Shown here: piece by piece, positions 49,076 through 58,676 of the stretch | Layout: every line of letters starts with the position of its first letter | How positions within the stretch are numbered: position 1 is the stretch's first letter | Source: Acidobacteriaceae bacterium | GTDB taxonomy: Bacteria > Acidobacteriota > Terriglobia > Terriglobales > Acidobacteriaceae | NCBI GenBank assembly: GCA_030037545.1 | Contig: JASHRF010000107.1 | Coordinates: forward strand, 45,236-109,235 | DNA length: 64,000 bases | Reading direction: 5' to 3' | Notes under the pieces: model-generated | Database searches by the model: none | Told to the model about the DNA's origin: nothing | Seen by the model: only the letters and a program-made list of their open reading frames with translations | Position numbers and translations under genes: made by a program

Positions 49076-50401
49076 TTAGACCACCTCACCGATGAGGCTG
49101 TTGGGGTGCGAGGCCGTAATCCGAACGCGCATGTAGCTTCCCGGGGCCGGAGCGATAGGCTGCGCCCACGTTACGTTTACCGTTTTGTTCTGGCTGCTTC
49201 GTGTGGAAATCTGGCCACGAGCTGGGTTCTGAACCTCGACCATCACCTCCATCACCTCGCCGATGTGCTTGGAATAATTGGGCCTTTGTATCTCGCGCTG
49301 GCGGTCAAGCAGTGCTTGAAGCCGTTTGGACTTTTCCACATCTGGGATGGAATCGATCATCACCAGCGCCGGCGTGTTGGGCCGGGCCGAGTATTTGAAG
49401 GCGAAGACGCAATCGTACTGCACTTGGGCCAGAAGGTCCATGGTCTGGATGAAATCGTCGTCCGTTTCACCCGGAAAACCGACAATAATGTCCGTCGAGA
49501 GCGAGATGGAGCGCTTGGCGGACTTTACCCACGCAATACGCTCCAGGTACCACTCCGGGGTGTACTCGCGGGCCATGGCCTTGAGGACGCGGGCAGAGCC
49601 GGATTGCACCGGCAAATGCACGTGGTCGCAGAGGGTCGGATGGGCGTCGATGGCTTCGACGATGTCGCGGGTGAAGTCGCGGGGATGGCTGGTGGTGAAG
49701 CGCACGCGCCGGATGCCGGGAACCTGGCCTACGCGGACGAGCAATTCGGCGAAGCTGCACTTCCCTTCCGGATCGCGGTAGCTGTTGACGTTCTGGCCGA
49801 GAAGCTGGATTTCGGTGTAGCCGAGGTCGGCGATGCGTTTTGCCTCCTCGAGGACCGAAGTCGAAGTTCGGCTGCGCTCCTTGCCCCTGGTGAACGGCAC
49901 CACGCAGTAGGAGCAGAACTTGTCGCAGCCTTCGATGATGGTGATGTATCCGCGGTAGGGGTTCTGGCGGGCGGTGAACTCGGTTTCAAACGTTTCATCC
50001 GTTTGGCGGTCGTCGAGCCCCGTAATACGCGTCTCGCCGGCTTCAAGGCGGCTCAACATCTCGGGGAGCTTACGGTACGACGCGGAGCCGGAGACCAGAG
50101 AGACATAGGGCGCGCGCTCGAAGATCTTTTCGCCCTCCTGCTGGGCCACGCAGCCCAGCACGCCGAAGCGCTTGCCGGCTTTGTGGAGAGCCTTGTAGTC
50201 GTTGAGGCGGTGAAAGACCTTCTGCTCCGCCTTGTCGCGGATGGAGCAGGTGTTGTAGAGGATAAGGCCAGCTTCGTCTTCGGTTTCCACTTGCCGATAG
50301 CCCTCCTGCCGGAGGGTTCCAATCACCTTCTCGGAGTCATGGGCGTTCATCTGGCAGCCGAAGGTCTCCAGATAGAATGTCTTTTCGGTCGCCGTGGCCA
50401 T
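49076..50401 (-). CDS. miaB: tRNA-2-methylthio-N6-dimethylallyladenosine synthase
   Basis: FYLETFGCQMNAHDSEKVIGTL; IIEGCDKFCSYCVVPFTRGKERSR (radical-SAM CxxxCxxC); TDIIVGFPGETDDDF. Confidence 0.97.
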   Translation of the reverse strand: MATATEKTFYLETFGCQMNAHDSEKVIGTLRQEGYRQVETEDEAGLILYNTCSIRDKAEQKVFHRLNDYKALHKAGKRFGVLGCVAQQEGEKIFERAPYVSLVSGSASYRKLPEMLSRLEAGETRITGLDDRQTDETFETEFTARQNPYRGYITIIEGCDKFCSYCVVPFTRGKERSRTSTSVLEEAKRIADLGYTEIQLLGQNVNSYRDPEGKCSFAELLVRVGQVPGIRRVRFTTSHPRDFTRDIVEAIDAHPTLCDHVHLPVQSGSARVLKAMAREYTPEWYLERIAWVKSAKRSISLSTDIIVGFPGETDDDFIQTMDLLAQVQYDCVFAFKYSARPNTPALVMIDSIPDVEKSKRLQALLDRQREIQRPNYSKHIGEVMEVMVEVQNPARGQISTRSSQNKTVNVTWAQPIAPAPGSYMRVRITASHPNSLIGEVV

Positions 50402-50539
50402 GGTTCAAGTATATCGTGAGGTAAATCACGGATCATCGGCATTTATGGCCACACAAACAGGGTGAGCGAAAATGCGCCGGAGGCAGGCCGCGTGAAGGGC
50501 TGGCCTGGCTCTCGGCGCATCGCTTCGCTTCTTCCCTCT

Positions 50540-51883
50540 TTACCAGGGTTGTTTGAGGGCTCTAGCCATCGTCTTCACCATGGTTCCGTTGGCGTCGTCA
50601 TCCTTGACAGCCCAAACGTAGGCGCCGCCCAGACCGCCTGGGACTTTCGTATCGATATAAAGCATCTTCAGAGATGCCGTGGCCGGATCGTCATACGTGT
50701 AGAAGGTGCCGGACTCGGAATCATACAACGAAACAGCAATCCTCGCGGGATCGAAATACCGCGTATAGCCGTTATCCATCAAATTCACAAGCGTGGAATA
50801 GGTTGCGTTTCCAGGGGTCAGCAACACATCGCATCCTGGCGTGTCGCCGCTCAAATCGTCGCAAATTCCCTCACCGTTTGCGAGGGGCACCAGCGAGGGG
50901 CCGGTCGATTCCTGATAGAGGCCGTGGTTGACGTCGGGAACGCCGGTCCATCCTGCGCCGTACAAGGGCACGCCCATGGTGTATTTGGCAGGAGGCACGC
51001 CGGCTCTGAGATACGCGTTTACCGTGGCATCGATGTCCAGATCCTGTCCGAATGAAGGGTCTTGCCGATCATCGAACAGCGGCGATGCATCATTGGTCTG
51101 TGTGTCCCATGAGCCCGCATAGTTGTACCCATCCACCGTGATGAAGTCCACCTGCTCGGCGGCCTTTTTGAGGTCGATGTTCACGTAGTTCTGTTCGCCG
51201 GCGGGGCCGTCGAATGACATCACATATTGCTTGCCTGTGGTCCTGCTCAAAGCATCGAGCTGGTTACGGAATTCGGTGAGCAGGGCGGTAAAGTTCTGCG
51301 TGTCCGACGCTGTCGGGAACTCCCAGTCGACATTGAAGCCGTCGAACAGGCCCGGCGCAGTGATACCGGGCGCGATATTGCCTTTCACGAAGAGGTTGAT
51401 GCACGAAGAAACCAGGGCCTGGCGTCCGGCTTCAGTGCTGGCGGCAGCGGAAAAGGCGGCTGTGTTTGTCGCCGAGGATCCGCCGATCGACATAAGGACC
51501 TTGAGCCGCGGATGAAGCTGCTTGAGTTGTTGGATGGCCGCGAAGTTTCCGTAGAGAGGACCGGCATAAGGGACACCGCTCACGGAGGGCAGATATTGAG
51601 ACTGGTAGTCTGCATAGGTATCGGCATACGCGCACGCTGGGGCCGGCGTGGTGGTGACGTCTGCGAAGGCGTACATGAGGTCGGTGAGCTGGTCCGCGAC
51701 GCCATTCTGTTGCATGTTGGCGATGTTGTATCCGGCGTAATAGATACTCCATTCCTCGTAATATGCTCCGAGGATCTTGCCTGAGTTCTGCGTCTGAGCG
51801 AGCACCGAAGCGCTGGCGATGAGCAGGAACAAGCCGATGGACGAGATGGTCTTGCTTGCCTTCAGCAAGGGCTGATTGGACAT
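50540..51883 (-). CDS. Secreted glycoside hydrolase family 18 (chitinase-like)
   Basis: Signal peptide from MSNQPLLKASKTISSIGLFLLIASASVLAQ; LKVLMSIGGSSATN; FDGFNVDWEFP (GH18 DxxDxDxE-type motif); VDFITVDGYNYAGSWD. Confidence 0.9.
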   Translation of the reverse strand: MSNQPLLKASKTISSIGLFLLIASASVLAQTQNSGKILGAYYEEWSIYYAGYNIANMQQNGVADQLTDLMYAFADVTTTPAPACAYADTYADYQSQYLPSVSGVPYAGPLYGNFAAIQQLKQLHPRLKVLMSIGGSSATNTAAFSAAASTEAGRQALVSSCINLFVKGNIAPGITAPGLFDGFNVDWEFPTASDTQNFTALLTEFRNQLDALSRTTGKQYVMSFDGPAGEQNYVNIDLKKAAEQVDFITVDGYNYAGSWDTQTNDASPLFDDRQDPSFGQDLDIDATVNAYLRAGVPPAKYTMGVPLYGAGWTGVPDVNHGLYQESTGPSLVPLANGEGICDDLSGDTPGCDVLLTPGNATYSTLVNLMDNGYTRYFDPARIAVSLYDSESGTFYTYDDPATASLKMLYIDTKVPGGLGGAYVWAVKDDDANGTMVKTMARALKQPW

Positions 51884-52558
51884 AAATCTGCCTCCTGTTT
51901 TGAAACAGCACGGAGTATAGGGTAGGAAACAGGAGATAAGCAATGACTATTTTTGGTGCAATTAATCACGACAGTGGATTTTTTCCTTTATTCTCCCTCG
52001 ATTTCCACCCTTGATGATCAATATGCGATTAAAAGCTCGAACGACGATCTGTTTTTTGGGGTCGCCGTGAAGATTGTTCCATACTGCGAGGCAAATCACG
52101 GCATGATTGTGCGCGGGGAGGCGCGCGGCGATTCGGCTGGAAACACGCCGCCGCTTTCGAGGGAGCTAAGCGCGGCGGAAACCAGGTCGGCTACACACTG
52201 TGTCCGATATTTTCGGCTGCGGCTCAAGGCAATCGCACTCCAAAAAAACCAGCAATCCTCTTGAAGAATTCCTCTCCTCCGCCTTGCCGCTGTCAAGGCC
52301 TTGTGAAGGCCACATCTTCCGCATCGCACTCATTCGGCGGGAAATATATTTTCGCCCTTCGTTGCGGGTTAATTACGCCGTTTCGCTATGCTGTGAAGAA
52401 ACGGTTCCCAGGCACTCGTGGCCGCTCGAGAATCCGGGGCCGGAAGGCGGCAAAAAAGCGCAGGAAAGTTAAGTTTTCTTGCATGAAACTGCATGTTAAT
52501 CGCACCCGAAAACGCATCCAACCATCAGAAAACAAGGAGCTTCATGGCAGAATCCCGC

Positions 52559-52577
52559 GTACCCCCCCGGGGGGTAC
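52559..52577. promoter_or_regulatory. GC palindrome GTACCCCCC-C-GGGGGGTAC
   Basis: 9-bp arms, mirror-perfect around a single central C. Confidence 0.35.
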
Positions 52578-52780
52578 ATATGAACCTGAAATCAACACTA
52601 CCGGCGCACCTTTCCAAGTGTGATTGCCCTGGGCCGCGGCTGCGAAGATTCGCTCATCTAGCATGCCAGTGTGCAGGTAAGCCTTGCAGCATCGCCATCG
52701 CCGGCCGGTGAAGCGAGCTTCGAACGGGGCACGATTCCCTTCCCCGAGAACACTTCGCGCTCCCCCCATCTGGACAGATC

Positions 52781-52880
52781 CGGCGTTCATCTGGCGGGCG
52801 AAGATCTCAGGAGGAATGTTATTTTCGGTCGCCATGGCCATTTTTCAAGTATCCGGCGAGGCAAATCAGGGATCATCGGG
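52781..52880 (-). pseudogene. Degenerate duplicate of the miaB 5' end and leader
   Basis: ggcgttcatctggcgggcgaagatctcaggaggaatgttattttcggtcgccatggccatttttcaagtatccggcgaggcaaatcagggatcatcgg aligns along about 98 bp with 50342-50439. Confidence 0.75.
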
Positions 52881-53862
52881 CGGAAGGGGCCGAAGAGGCT
52901 GCAACCGGTTGGGCGACGGCGGATGGTCGCCGATGCTCTGGCGGGATGGAACCGGCGAGAAGCAGCAGTGCGCCACCGAAGAACAGGGTGTCGGCAAAGT
53001 AGTTCATGCCAACGTTAATGTCGGCTGGATGGGCGGCGAGCAGGGGCCCGTAGAAAAGGACCACGACGGCGCATACTACGATGCCCAGAATCGCGGCCGC
53101 CATCCGGGCGCGCCAATTGGCAAGCATCGCCAGTCCCGCAGCCACCAGCGCCGCGCCCACTCCATACGCCCAAAAAGGATGGAAGGGAATCCATGCCGGC
53201 ATCTTCATCGAGAGCGGGATTACCGGGACGAACTGGGGATGGAGGAAGTGCTCGACGCTGTAAAAGATGACCACGAGGCCGACCACATAGCGCGCGACGG
53301 TGGCGATACGCTGCGCGGCCAACCGCCAGCGGTCGTTGGCGAGCGTGGATGCGAGGGCGAAGGAACATGCGCTGAAGGACAACTCGCGCAGAGTGAGCGC
53401 CTGTGCGAAGCGGTCGCGAGGAGCGGACGCGAGCCCGGGCGCATCCATCAACACCACAAAGCAGAAGAACATGAACCCCAGCAGCGTGGAGGCGAGCCCC
53501 GCCAGACGCCGCACCGCGATGCTGATGGCCGCGGCGATCAGCGCCACGCCCACGAACAGGGTCCAGAAGATGTGGCCCGGGATCCACTTGGGGATAATGG
53601 CTGCGATGTTGCGCGTCGCCGTCAGGTGTTCAGCCCCGAACACAGCCAATGGCACAGCGAAGAAGACTGGACCGAGGGCGACGATCTTGTCAAGACCGCG
53701 GGCTCGCGGAATGTCGCAGCGGAAGGCGCGGACGCACCCGGCGATAAGGATTGCCACCCCGGCGCAATACGTCCCCAAAACAATGGGCGGGAGGGCCAGG
53801 AAGGCCAAGAGCGCAGCGAATCCGGGTGCGAAGGCGGCAACGAGAGTGGGCATGGCGCCCAT
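52873..53862 (-). CDS. Hypothetical multi-pass membrane protein
   Basis: Repeated hydrophobic helices; ends NYFADTLFFGGALLLLAGSIPPE. Confidence 0.65.
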   Translation of the reverse strand: MGAMPTLVAAFAPGFAALLAFLALPPIVLGTYCAGVAILIAGCVRAFRCDIPRARGLDKIVALGPVFFAVPLAVFGAEHLTATRNIAAIIPKWIPGHIFWTLFVGVALIAAAISIAVRRLAGLASTLLGFMFFCFVVLMDAPGLASAPRDRFAQALTLRELSFSACSFALASTLANDRWRLAAQRIATVARYVVGLVVIFYSVEHFLHPQFVPVIPLSMKMPAWIPFHPFWAYGVGAALVAAGLAMLANWRARMAAAILGIVVCAVVVLFYGPLLAAHPADINVGMNYFADTLFFGGALLLLAGSIPPEHRRPSAVAQPVAASSAPSAR

Positions 53863-54157
53863 TATCTATCAACGGTGGGGAGGGCCCCAAGCGCTTTCTC
53901 GACGCATTCCGCTATTGGTGGAACGGCTGTAGCTGTGTGTCCATCCGTAAAGCAAAGGCGCCGGATACGGAACCAGATTCGCCGCGATAAAGCCCGTATT
54001 GGTCCCGGTGTTCCCCGGCGGCGAAGTCAGCACATCTTCAAACCAGGACTGCGGCGGTACATTCAAGGATCAAGGCGCAGGTTTCAGGCGCGAGGATTGG
54101 CCAGGTTACCGGGGTCGCGGGCGGGCATCATAATCAGGAGTAGGAAGAAGGCGTTCG

Positions 54158-54916
54158 ATGCATCGGATGCGATTGCGAGAAGACCCCCTTGCAGGGGCTA
54201 AAAGGCACATTCTGCTGCGCGCAATGGCTGCTTCCCTTATTGCGCCGGCATTCGCAGCCGTTCCCGCAGTCGCGCAGCAGCTGGATCAGGCGGCCGTGAT
54301 CCGGATGGTCGATGCCAACGTGCAGAAGCGGGTCGACCAGGTTGCGAGTTTCACCGATATCGAGCACTACCAGGTTTACCGGGGCGACGACCAGACGCAT
54401 GCCGTGGCCACCATGACGGCACGCGACAGCTATACCAACGGCGTGGGCAAGACATACACGATCCTGGCGCAGACCGGTTCGGGAATTGTGCAGAGATTCG
54501 GATTGCATCCTCTGATTGAAAACGAGGAGGAGATCAATAAGCCGGAAAACGTGCCGCACTCGTGGTTTGCCTCGGCCAACTACGAGATGAAGCTGAAACC
54601 CGGCGGGGCGCAGCAGGTAAACGGACGCATGTGCTATGGGCTGGACATCAAGGCCAAAGTAAAGGCGCCGAATATGATCGACGGAACGCTGTGGGTGAGC
54701 GCGAAGGACGGTTCGATCGTCGAGGTGGAGGGGGTGGCCTCGAAAAGCCCTTCGTTCTATGCGGGAACAACGCACATGATGCGCGAATACACAGAGGTCG
54801 ATGGCTTCCCCATGGCGACCCGCGCGCGTGCGGAGTCGAAGAGCTGGCTATTCGGGCGCACGGTGGTGCTGATCGATTACAGCGATTATCATTTGCAGGT
54901 GCGAAAGGGTCACTAG
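54158..54916 (+). CDS. Exported protein resembling outer-membrane lipoprotein-sorting/LolA-like proteins
   Basis: MAASLIAPAFAAVPAVAQQLDQAAVIRMVDANVQKRVDQVASFTDIEHYQVYRG; GTLWVSAKDGSIVEVEG; likely start is internal. Confidence 0.55.
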   Translation: MHRMRLREDPLAGAKRHILLRAMAASLIAPAFAAVPAVAQQLDQAAVIRMVDANVQKRVDQVASFTDIEHYQVYRGDDQTHAVATMTARDSYTNGVGKTYTILAQTGSGIVQRFGLHPLIENEEEINKPENVPHSWFASANYEMKLKPGGAQQVNGRMCYGLDIKAKVKAPNMIDGTLWVSAKDGSIVEVEGVASKSPSFYAGTTHMMREYTEVDGFPMATRARAESKSWLFGRTVVLIDYSDYHLQVRKGH

Positions 54917-55154
54917 CAGGACGGCCATGAAGATTTTGTGGTCTCGCAGGACTCAAAAACGAGATCCCCATCCCACGAACACCGGCTCTTCGAGCAACCT
55001 GTCTCCGGGGGACCCGGACGCGAGGCACCCAAACTTTTTGCCTCGATTACAGCATCACGAAATCACCGCGCTTCCCCGCCGTTCATAGTGCGATTCATCA
55101 CATTAAACCAATTTCATAAGAGCCCCGATTCAAAAGGCTTAACCACGCACACCG

Positions 55155-55168
55155 GTGACCACTGTCAC
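55155..55168. promoter_or_regulatory. Candidate Crp/Fnr-family operator GTGA-CCACTG-TCAC
   Basis: GTGA-N6-TCAC core palindrome about 120 bp upstream of hoxE; shares GTGACC(R)C(Y)GTCAC with the site at 25761. Confidence 0.4.
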
Positions 55169-55290
55169 GGAGCCGGAAGCCTGCCAGGCGTAGAAGAAAA
55201 ATAGAGGTCGAGAGGAGTTGCCGCGGCGTCGAATGGACGGGCGCGCTGCTCCGGTCTCAATGCTGGCCTCGATGCTCCAAGGAGGAAGCC

Positions 55291-55788
55291 TTGGCCGCCT
55301 TTATCCCTCCGCCGCTGCCGAGCGAGGACAAGCGCTGGAAGATTGTCAACGGCACGATGCGCAAGAATGGATTTGCGCGCCACGCCTTGATTGAAACGCT
55401 GCACACTGTGCAGTCTTCGTTCGGGTATTTGGACGATGATGCTATCCGTTTTGTGGCGCAGTCGCTGCGCGTGCCGCTGAGCCAAGCCTATGGAGTGGTG
55501 ACCTTTTATCACCATTTCAGCCTCAAGCCGCCGGGCCGGCATACGCTCACGGTGTGCGCGGGCACGGCTTGTTACATCAAGGGCGCCGACAAGCTGATTG
55601 CTGCGGCCGAAGAACGTTTGGGTATCGCGCCGGGGAAAACCACCGCGGATGGGGAAGTGAGCCTGATGATGGCCCGCTGCGTGGGGGCGTGCAGCCGCGC
55701 GCCGGTGGCGCTGTGCGATGGCGAGGTACACGGTGAGATGACCTGCCGGCACCTCTGCGAGCAACTGGAAAGGTGGAAGGCGCAATGA
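55291..55788 (+). CDS. hoxE: Bidirectional [NiFe]-hydrogenase diaphorase subunit HoxE (NuoE-like)
   Basis: VTFYHHFSLKPPGRHTLTVCAGTACYIKGADKLI; MMARCVGACSRAPVALCDGEVHGEM ([2Fe-2S] thioredoxin-like Cys). Confidence 0.92.
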   Translation: MAAFIPPPLPSEDKRWKIVNGTMRKNGFARHALIETLHTVQSSFGYLDDDAIRFVAQSLRVPLSQAYGVVTFYHHFSLKPPGRHTLTVCAGTACYIKGADKLIAAAEERLGIAPGKTTADGEVSLMMARCVGACSRAPVALCDGEVHGEMTCRHLCEQLERWKAQ

Positions 55789-57425
55789 CCATCGAAGAAC
55801 TGGAACAGATTGCGCTGAGCGTGCGCCAGGAGAACGCGAAGTACGACTACGAACTGAACGTGTGCATGGACCTGGCCTGCGCCAGCCAGGGTGCGGAGAA
55901 GCTGAAGGACGCGCTGGTAAAAGCTGCCGAGGCCGGCGCCAAGCGGGTGCTGGTGCGGCGTACCGGGTGCATGGGGCCATGTTCGCATGGGCCGCTGGTA
56001 CGCATCGATCCCGACGAAACGCTATACAGCCGCGTGCAGGCGGAAGATGCGTACAGGATTGTCGCCAGTCTGGGCGGCGCACTGGCGGCCGGTCTCGAGT
56101 GCGACCTGCACGAGCACTTCGACAGCCAGGTGCGAGTAGTGCTGGAGAATGCGGGCTACATCGATCCGGAGAAGATTGACGACTACATTGCGCGCGACGG
56201 CTACAAGGCGCTGCTGACAGTGCTCACGGAGATGACGCCCAACGGCGTGACGCACCGCATCACCGAGAGCGGATTGCGCGGGCGCGGCGGCGGCGGATAT
56301 CCGACGGGCCTGAAGTGGGGCACGGTGGCCAAGGCCGCAGGCAATCAAAAGTACGTGGTGTGCAATGGCGACGAAGGCGATCCGGGCGCGTTTATGGACC
56401 GCAGCGTGATGGAAGGCGATCCGCACCGCGTGATCGAAGGCATGGCCATTGCGGCCTACGCGGTGGGCGCCAACAAGGGCTTCATTTACGTGCGCGCTGA
56501 ATACCCGGTCGCAGTTTCGCGGCTCACTACGGCCATTCGCGAAGCGCGGCGGCGCGGGCTGCTGGGCAACAATATCTGCAACACGGTCTTCAACTTCGAC
56601 GTGGAGATCCGCCTGGGCGCGGGCGCGTTTGTGTGCGGTGAAGAGACGGCACTGATTGCGTCCATCGAGGGCAAGCGCGGCACGCCGCGCACCCGGCCTC
56701 CGTACCCGGCAGCCAGCGGGCTGTGGGGCAAGCCCACGCTCATCAACAACGTGGAAACCTTCGCCAACATTGCGCCCATCGTCCGCAATGGGGGCAAATG
56801 GTTTCACGACATGGGCTCGGAGCGCAGCAAAGGCACCAAGGTCTTCGCGCTCACCGGCAAAATCGCCAATACCGGCCTGGTTGAAGTGCCCATGGGCATC
56901 AAGCTGCGCGAGATCATCGAGAAGATCGGCGGCGGGGTGCCCGAGGGGCACACGTTCAAAGCGGTACAGACCGGCGGGCCGTCGGGCGGCTGCATTCCGG
57001 CCGAGATGCTCGACGTAGGGGTGAGCTACGACGCGCTGCTCAAGATGGGCTCCATCATGGGCTCGGGCGGCATGATCGTAATGGATGATACTTCGTGCAT
57101 GGTTAACGTGGCGCGCTTCTTCGTCGAGTTTTGCATGACGGAGTCGTGCGGCAAGTGCATACCCTGCCGCGCGGGCACGGCGCAGATGCACACGCTGCTG
57201 ACAAAAATCTCCAATGGAACCGGGACTCTCGAGGATCTGGAGCTGCTTGAGGATCTCTGCTCCACGGTGAAAGAGGCCAGCCTGTGCGGGCTTGGACAAA
57301 CCGCACCCAACCCGGTGCTCAGCACGCTCAAGTATTTCCGTCATGAGTACATCGAGCACATTATCGAAAAACGCTGCCGGGCCGGAGTGTGCGCCATGGA
57401 GATTTCCGCGGAGGTGACGGCATGA
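55785..57425 (+). CDS. hoxF: Bidirectional [NiFe]-hydrogenase diaphorase subunit HoxF (NuoF-like)
   Basis: GLRGRGGGGYPTGLKWGTVAKAAGNQKYVVCNGDEGDPGAFMDRSVMEGDPHRVIEGM; ESCGKCIPCRAGTAQM. Overlaps hoxE by 4 nt. Confidence 0.95.
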   Translation: MTIEELEQIALSVRQENAKYDYELNVCMDLACASQGAEKLKDALVKAAEAGAKRVLVRRTGCMGPCSHGPLVRIDPDETLYSRVQAEDAYRIVASLGGALAAGLECDLHEHFDSQVRVVLENAGYIDPEKIDDYIARDGYKALLTVLTEMTPNGVTHRITESGLRGRGGGGYPTGLKWGTVAKAAGNQKYVVCNGDEGDPGAFMDRSVMEGDPHRVIEGMAIAAYAVGANKGFIYVRAEYPVAVSRLTTAIREARRRGLLGNNICNTVFNFDVEIRLGAGAFVCGEETALIASIEGKRGTPRTRPPYPAASGLWGKPTLINNVETFANIAPIVRNGGKWFHDMGSERSKGTKVFALTGKIANTGLVEVPMGIKLREIIEKIGGGVPEGHTFKAVQTGGPSGGCIPAEMLDVGVSYDALLKMGSIMGSGGMIVMDDTSCMVNVARFFVEFCMTESCGKCIPCRAGTAQMHTLLTKISNGTGTLEDLELLEDLCSTVKEASLCGLGQTAPNPVLSTLKYFRHEYIEHIIEKRCRAGVCAMEISAEVTA

Positions 57426-58135
57426 GCGTCGATACCGATGTCAAAACACTTGTTATCGACGAGCAGGAAGTGAGCGCGCGATCCGGGCAGACCATTCTTG
57501 AAGTGGCGCGGGAGAACGACATCAACATTCCCACGCTATGCCACCTTGAAGGACTAAGCGATATCGGCGCGTGCCGCTTGTGCCTGGTGGAGATCAAAGG
57601 CTCGAACAAGCTGTTGCCGGCCTGCGTGGCCACGGTGCAGGAAGGCATGGAAGTGAGCACCGATACAGAGCGGCTGCGCAAGCACCGGCGCACCGTTCTG
57701 GAATTGCTGTTTGCGGAACGCAATCACGTCTGCTCGGTGTGCGTATCGAATGGCCGTTGCGAATTGCAATCGATGGCCCAGGAACAGGGCATCACGCACA
57801 TTCGTTTTCCCTATCGCCATGCCGCGTACTCTGTGGATGCCTCGCACGAGCGTTTTACCGCCGACCACAACCGTTGCATCCTGTGCCTGCGCTGCGTGCG
57901 GGCCTGCGCTGAAGTGGAGGGCGCGCACGTATGGGATGTGATGGGGCGCGGCATCGACTGCCTGCTCATCACCGATCTTCACGAGGAGTGGGGCAGGAGC
58001 ACGTGCACGCGCTGCGGCAAATGCGTGCAGGTCTGTCCGACAGGAGCGCTCTTCGACAAAAGCAAAATCGGCTCCGATCATCCCAAGTACCCCGATTTTC
58101 TTCCCTTTTTGAACCTGATGCGGGAGGCGCAATGA
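57422..58135 (+). CDS. hoxU: Hydrogenase diaphorase subunit HoxU (NuoG-like Fe-S protein)
   Basis: IPTLCHLEGLSDIGACRLCLVEIKGSNKLLPAC; RNHVCSVCVSNGRCELQ; NRCILCLRCVRAC; STCTRCGKCVQVCPTGAL. ATGA overlap with hoxF. Confidence 0.95.
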   Translation: MSVDTDVKTLVIDEQEVSARSGQTILEVARENDINIPTLCHLEGLSDIGACRLCLVEIKGSNKLLPACVATVQEGMEVSTDTERLRKHRRTVLELLFAERNHVCSVCVSNGRCELQSMAQEQGITHIRFPYRHAAYSVDASHERFTADHNRCILCLRCVRACAEVEGAHVWDVMGRGIDCLLITDLHEEWGRSTCTRCGKCVQVCPTGALFDKSKIGSDHPKYPDFLPFLNLMREAQ

Positions 58136-58665
58136 GCAAAACAAAACTGGCAACGGTATGGCTGGACGGATGCTCGGGTTGCCACATGTCGTTTCTCGAT
58201 ATGGACGAGCGGCTTCTGGAGCTGGCGGAACTGGTGGACGTGGTCTACAGCCCATTGGTGGATACGAAAGAGTTTCCAGAGAGCGTGGATATTGCGCTGG
58301 TGGAGGGCGCGGTGGCATCGGAGGCGGACGAAGCGAAGATCCGCAAGGTGCGCGCGCACACCCGGACGCTGGTGGCCATGGGCGACTGCTCGATCACCGG
58401 CAATGTGCCGGCCATGCGCAACCCCATCGGTGTGGAGGCGATTCTGGAGCGCGCCTACATTGAGAACGCCAGCGCGCAGCAGCAGATTCCGACGATCGGC
58501 GTGCCCAAACTTCTGCCTCAAGTCCGGCCCATTCAGGATTTTGTGAAGGTGGACGTCTACCTTCCCGGCTGTCCGCCTTCCGCCGATACGTTTCACACGG
58601 CGCTGACGTCGCTGATTACCGGTGAGCCCATGGATATTTCGGCGCTCACGCGATTCGGGGCCTAG
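58132..58665 (+). CDS. hoxY: [NiFe]-hydrogenase small subunit HoxY
   Basis: [60 protein letters not shown]. Start at 58132. Confidence 0.95.
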   Translation: MSKTKLATVWLDGCSGCHMSFLDMDERLLELAELVDVVYSPLVDTKEFPESVDIALVEGAVASEADEAKIRKVRAHTRTLVAMGDCSITGNVPAMRNPIGVEAILERAYIENASAQQQIPTIGVPKLLPQVRPIQDFVKVDVYLPGCPPSADTFHTALTSLITGEPMDISALTRFGA

Positions 58666-58676
58666 CGGAGATTGTT

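Noticed and set aside
56022-57359. 445-aa minus-strand ORF
   Set aside because: Antisense to hoxF; no domain features.
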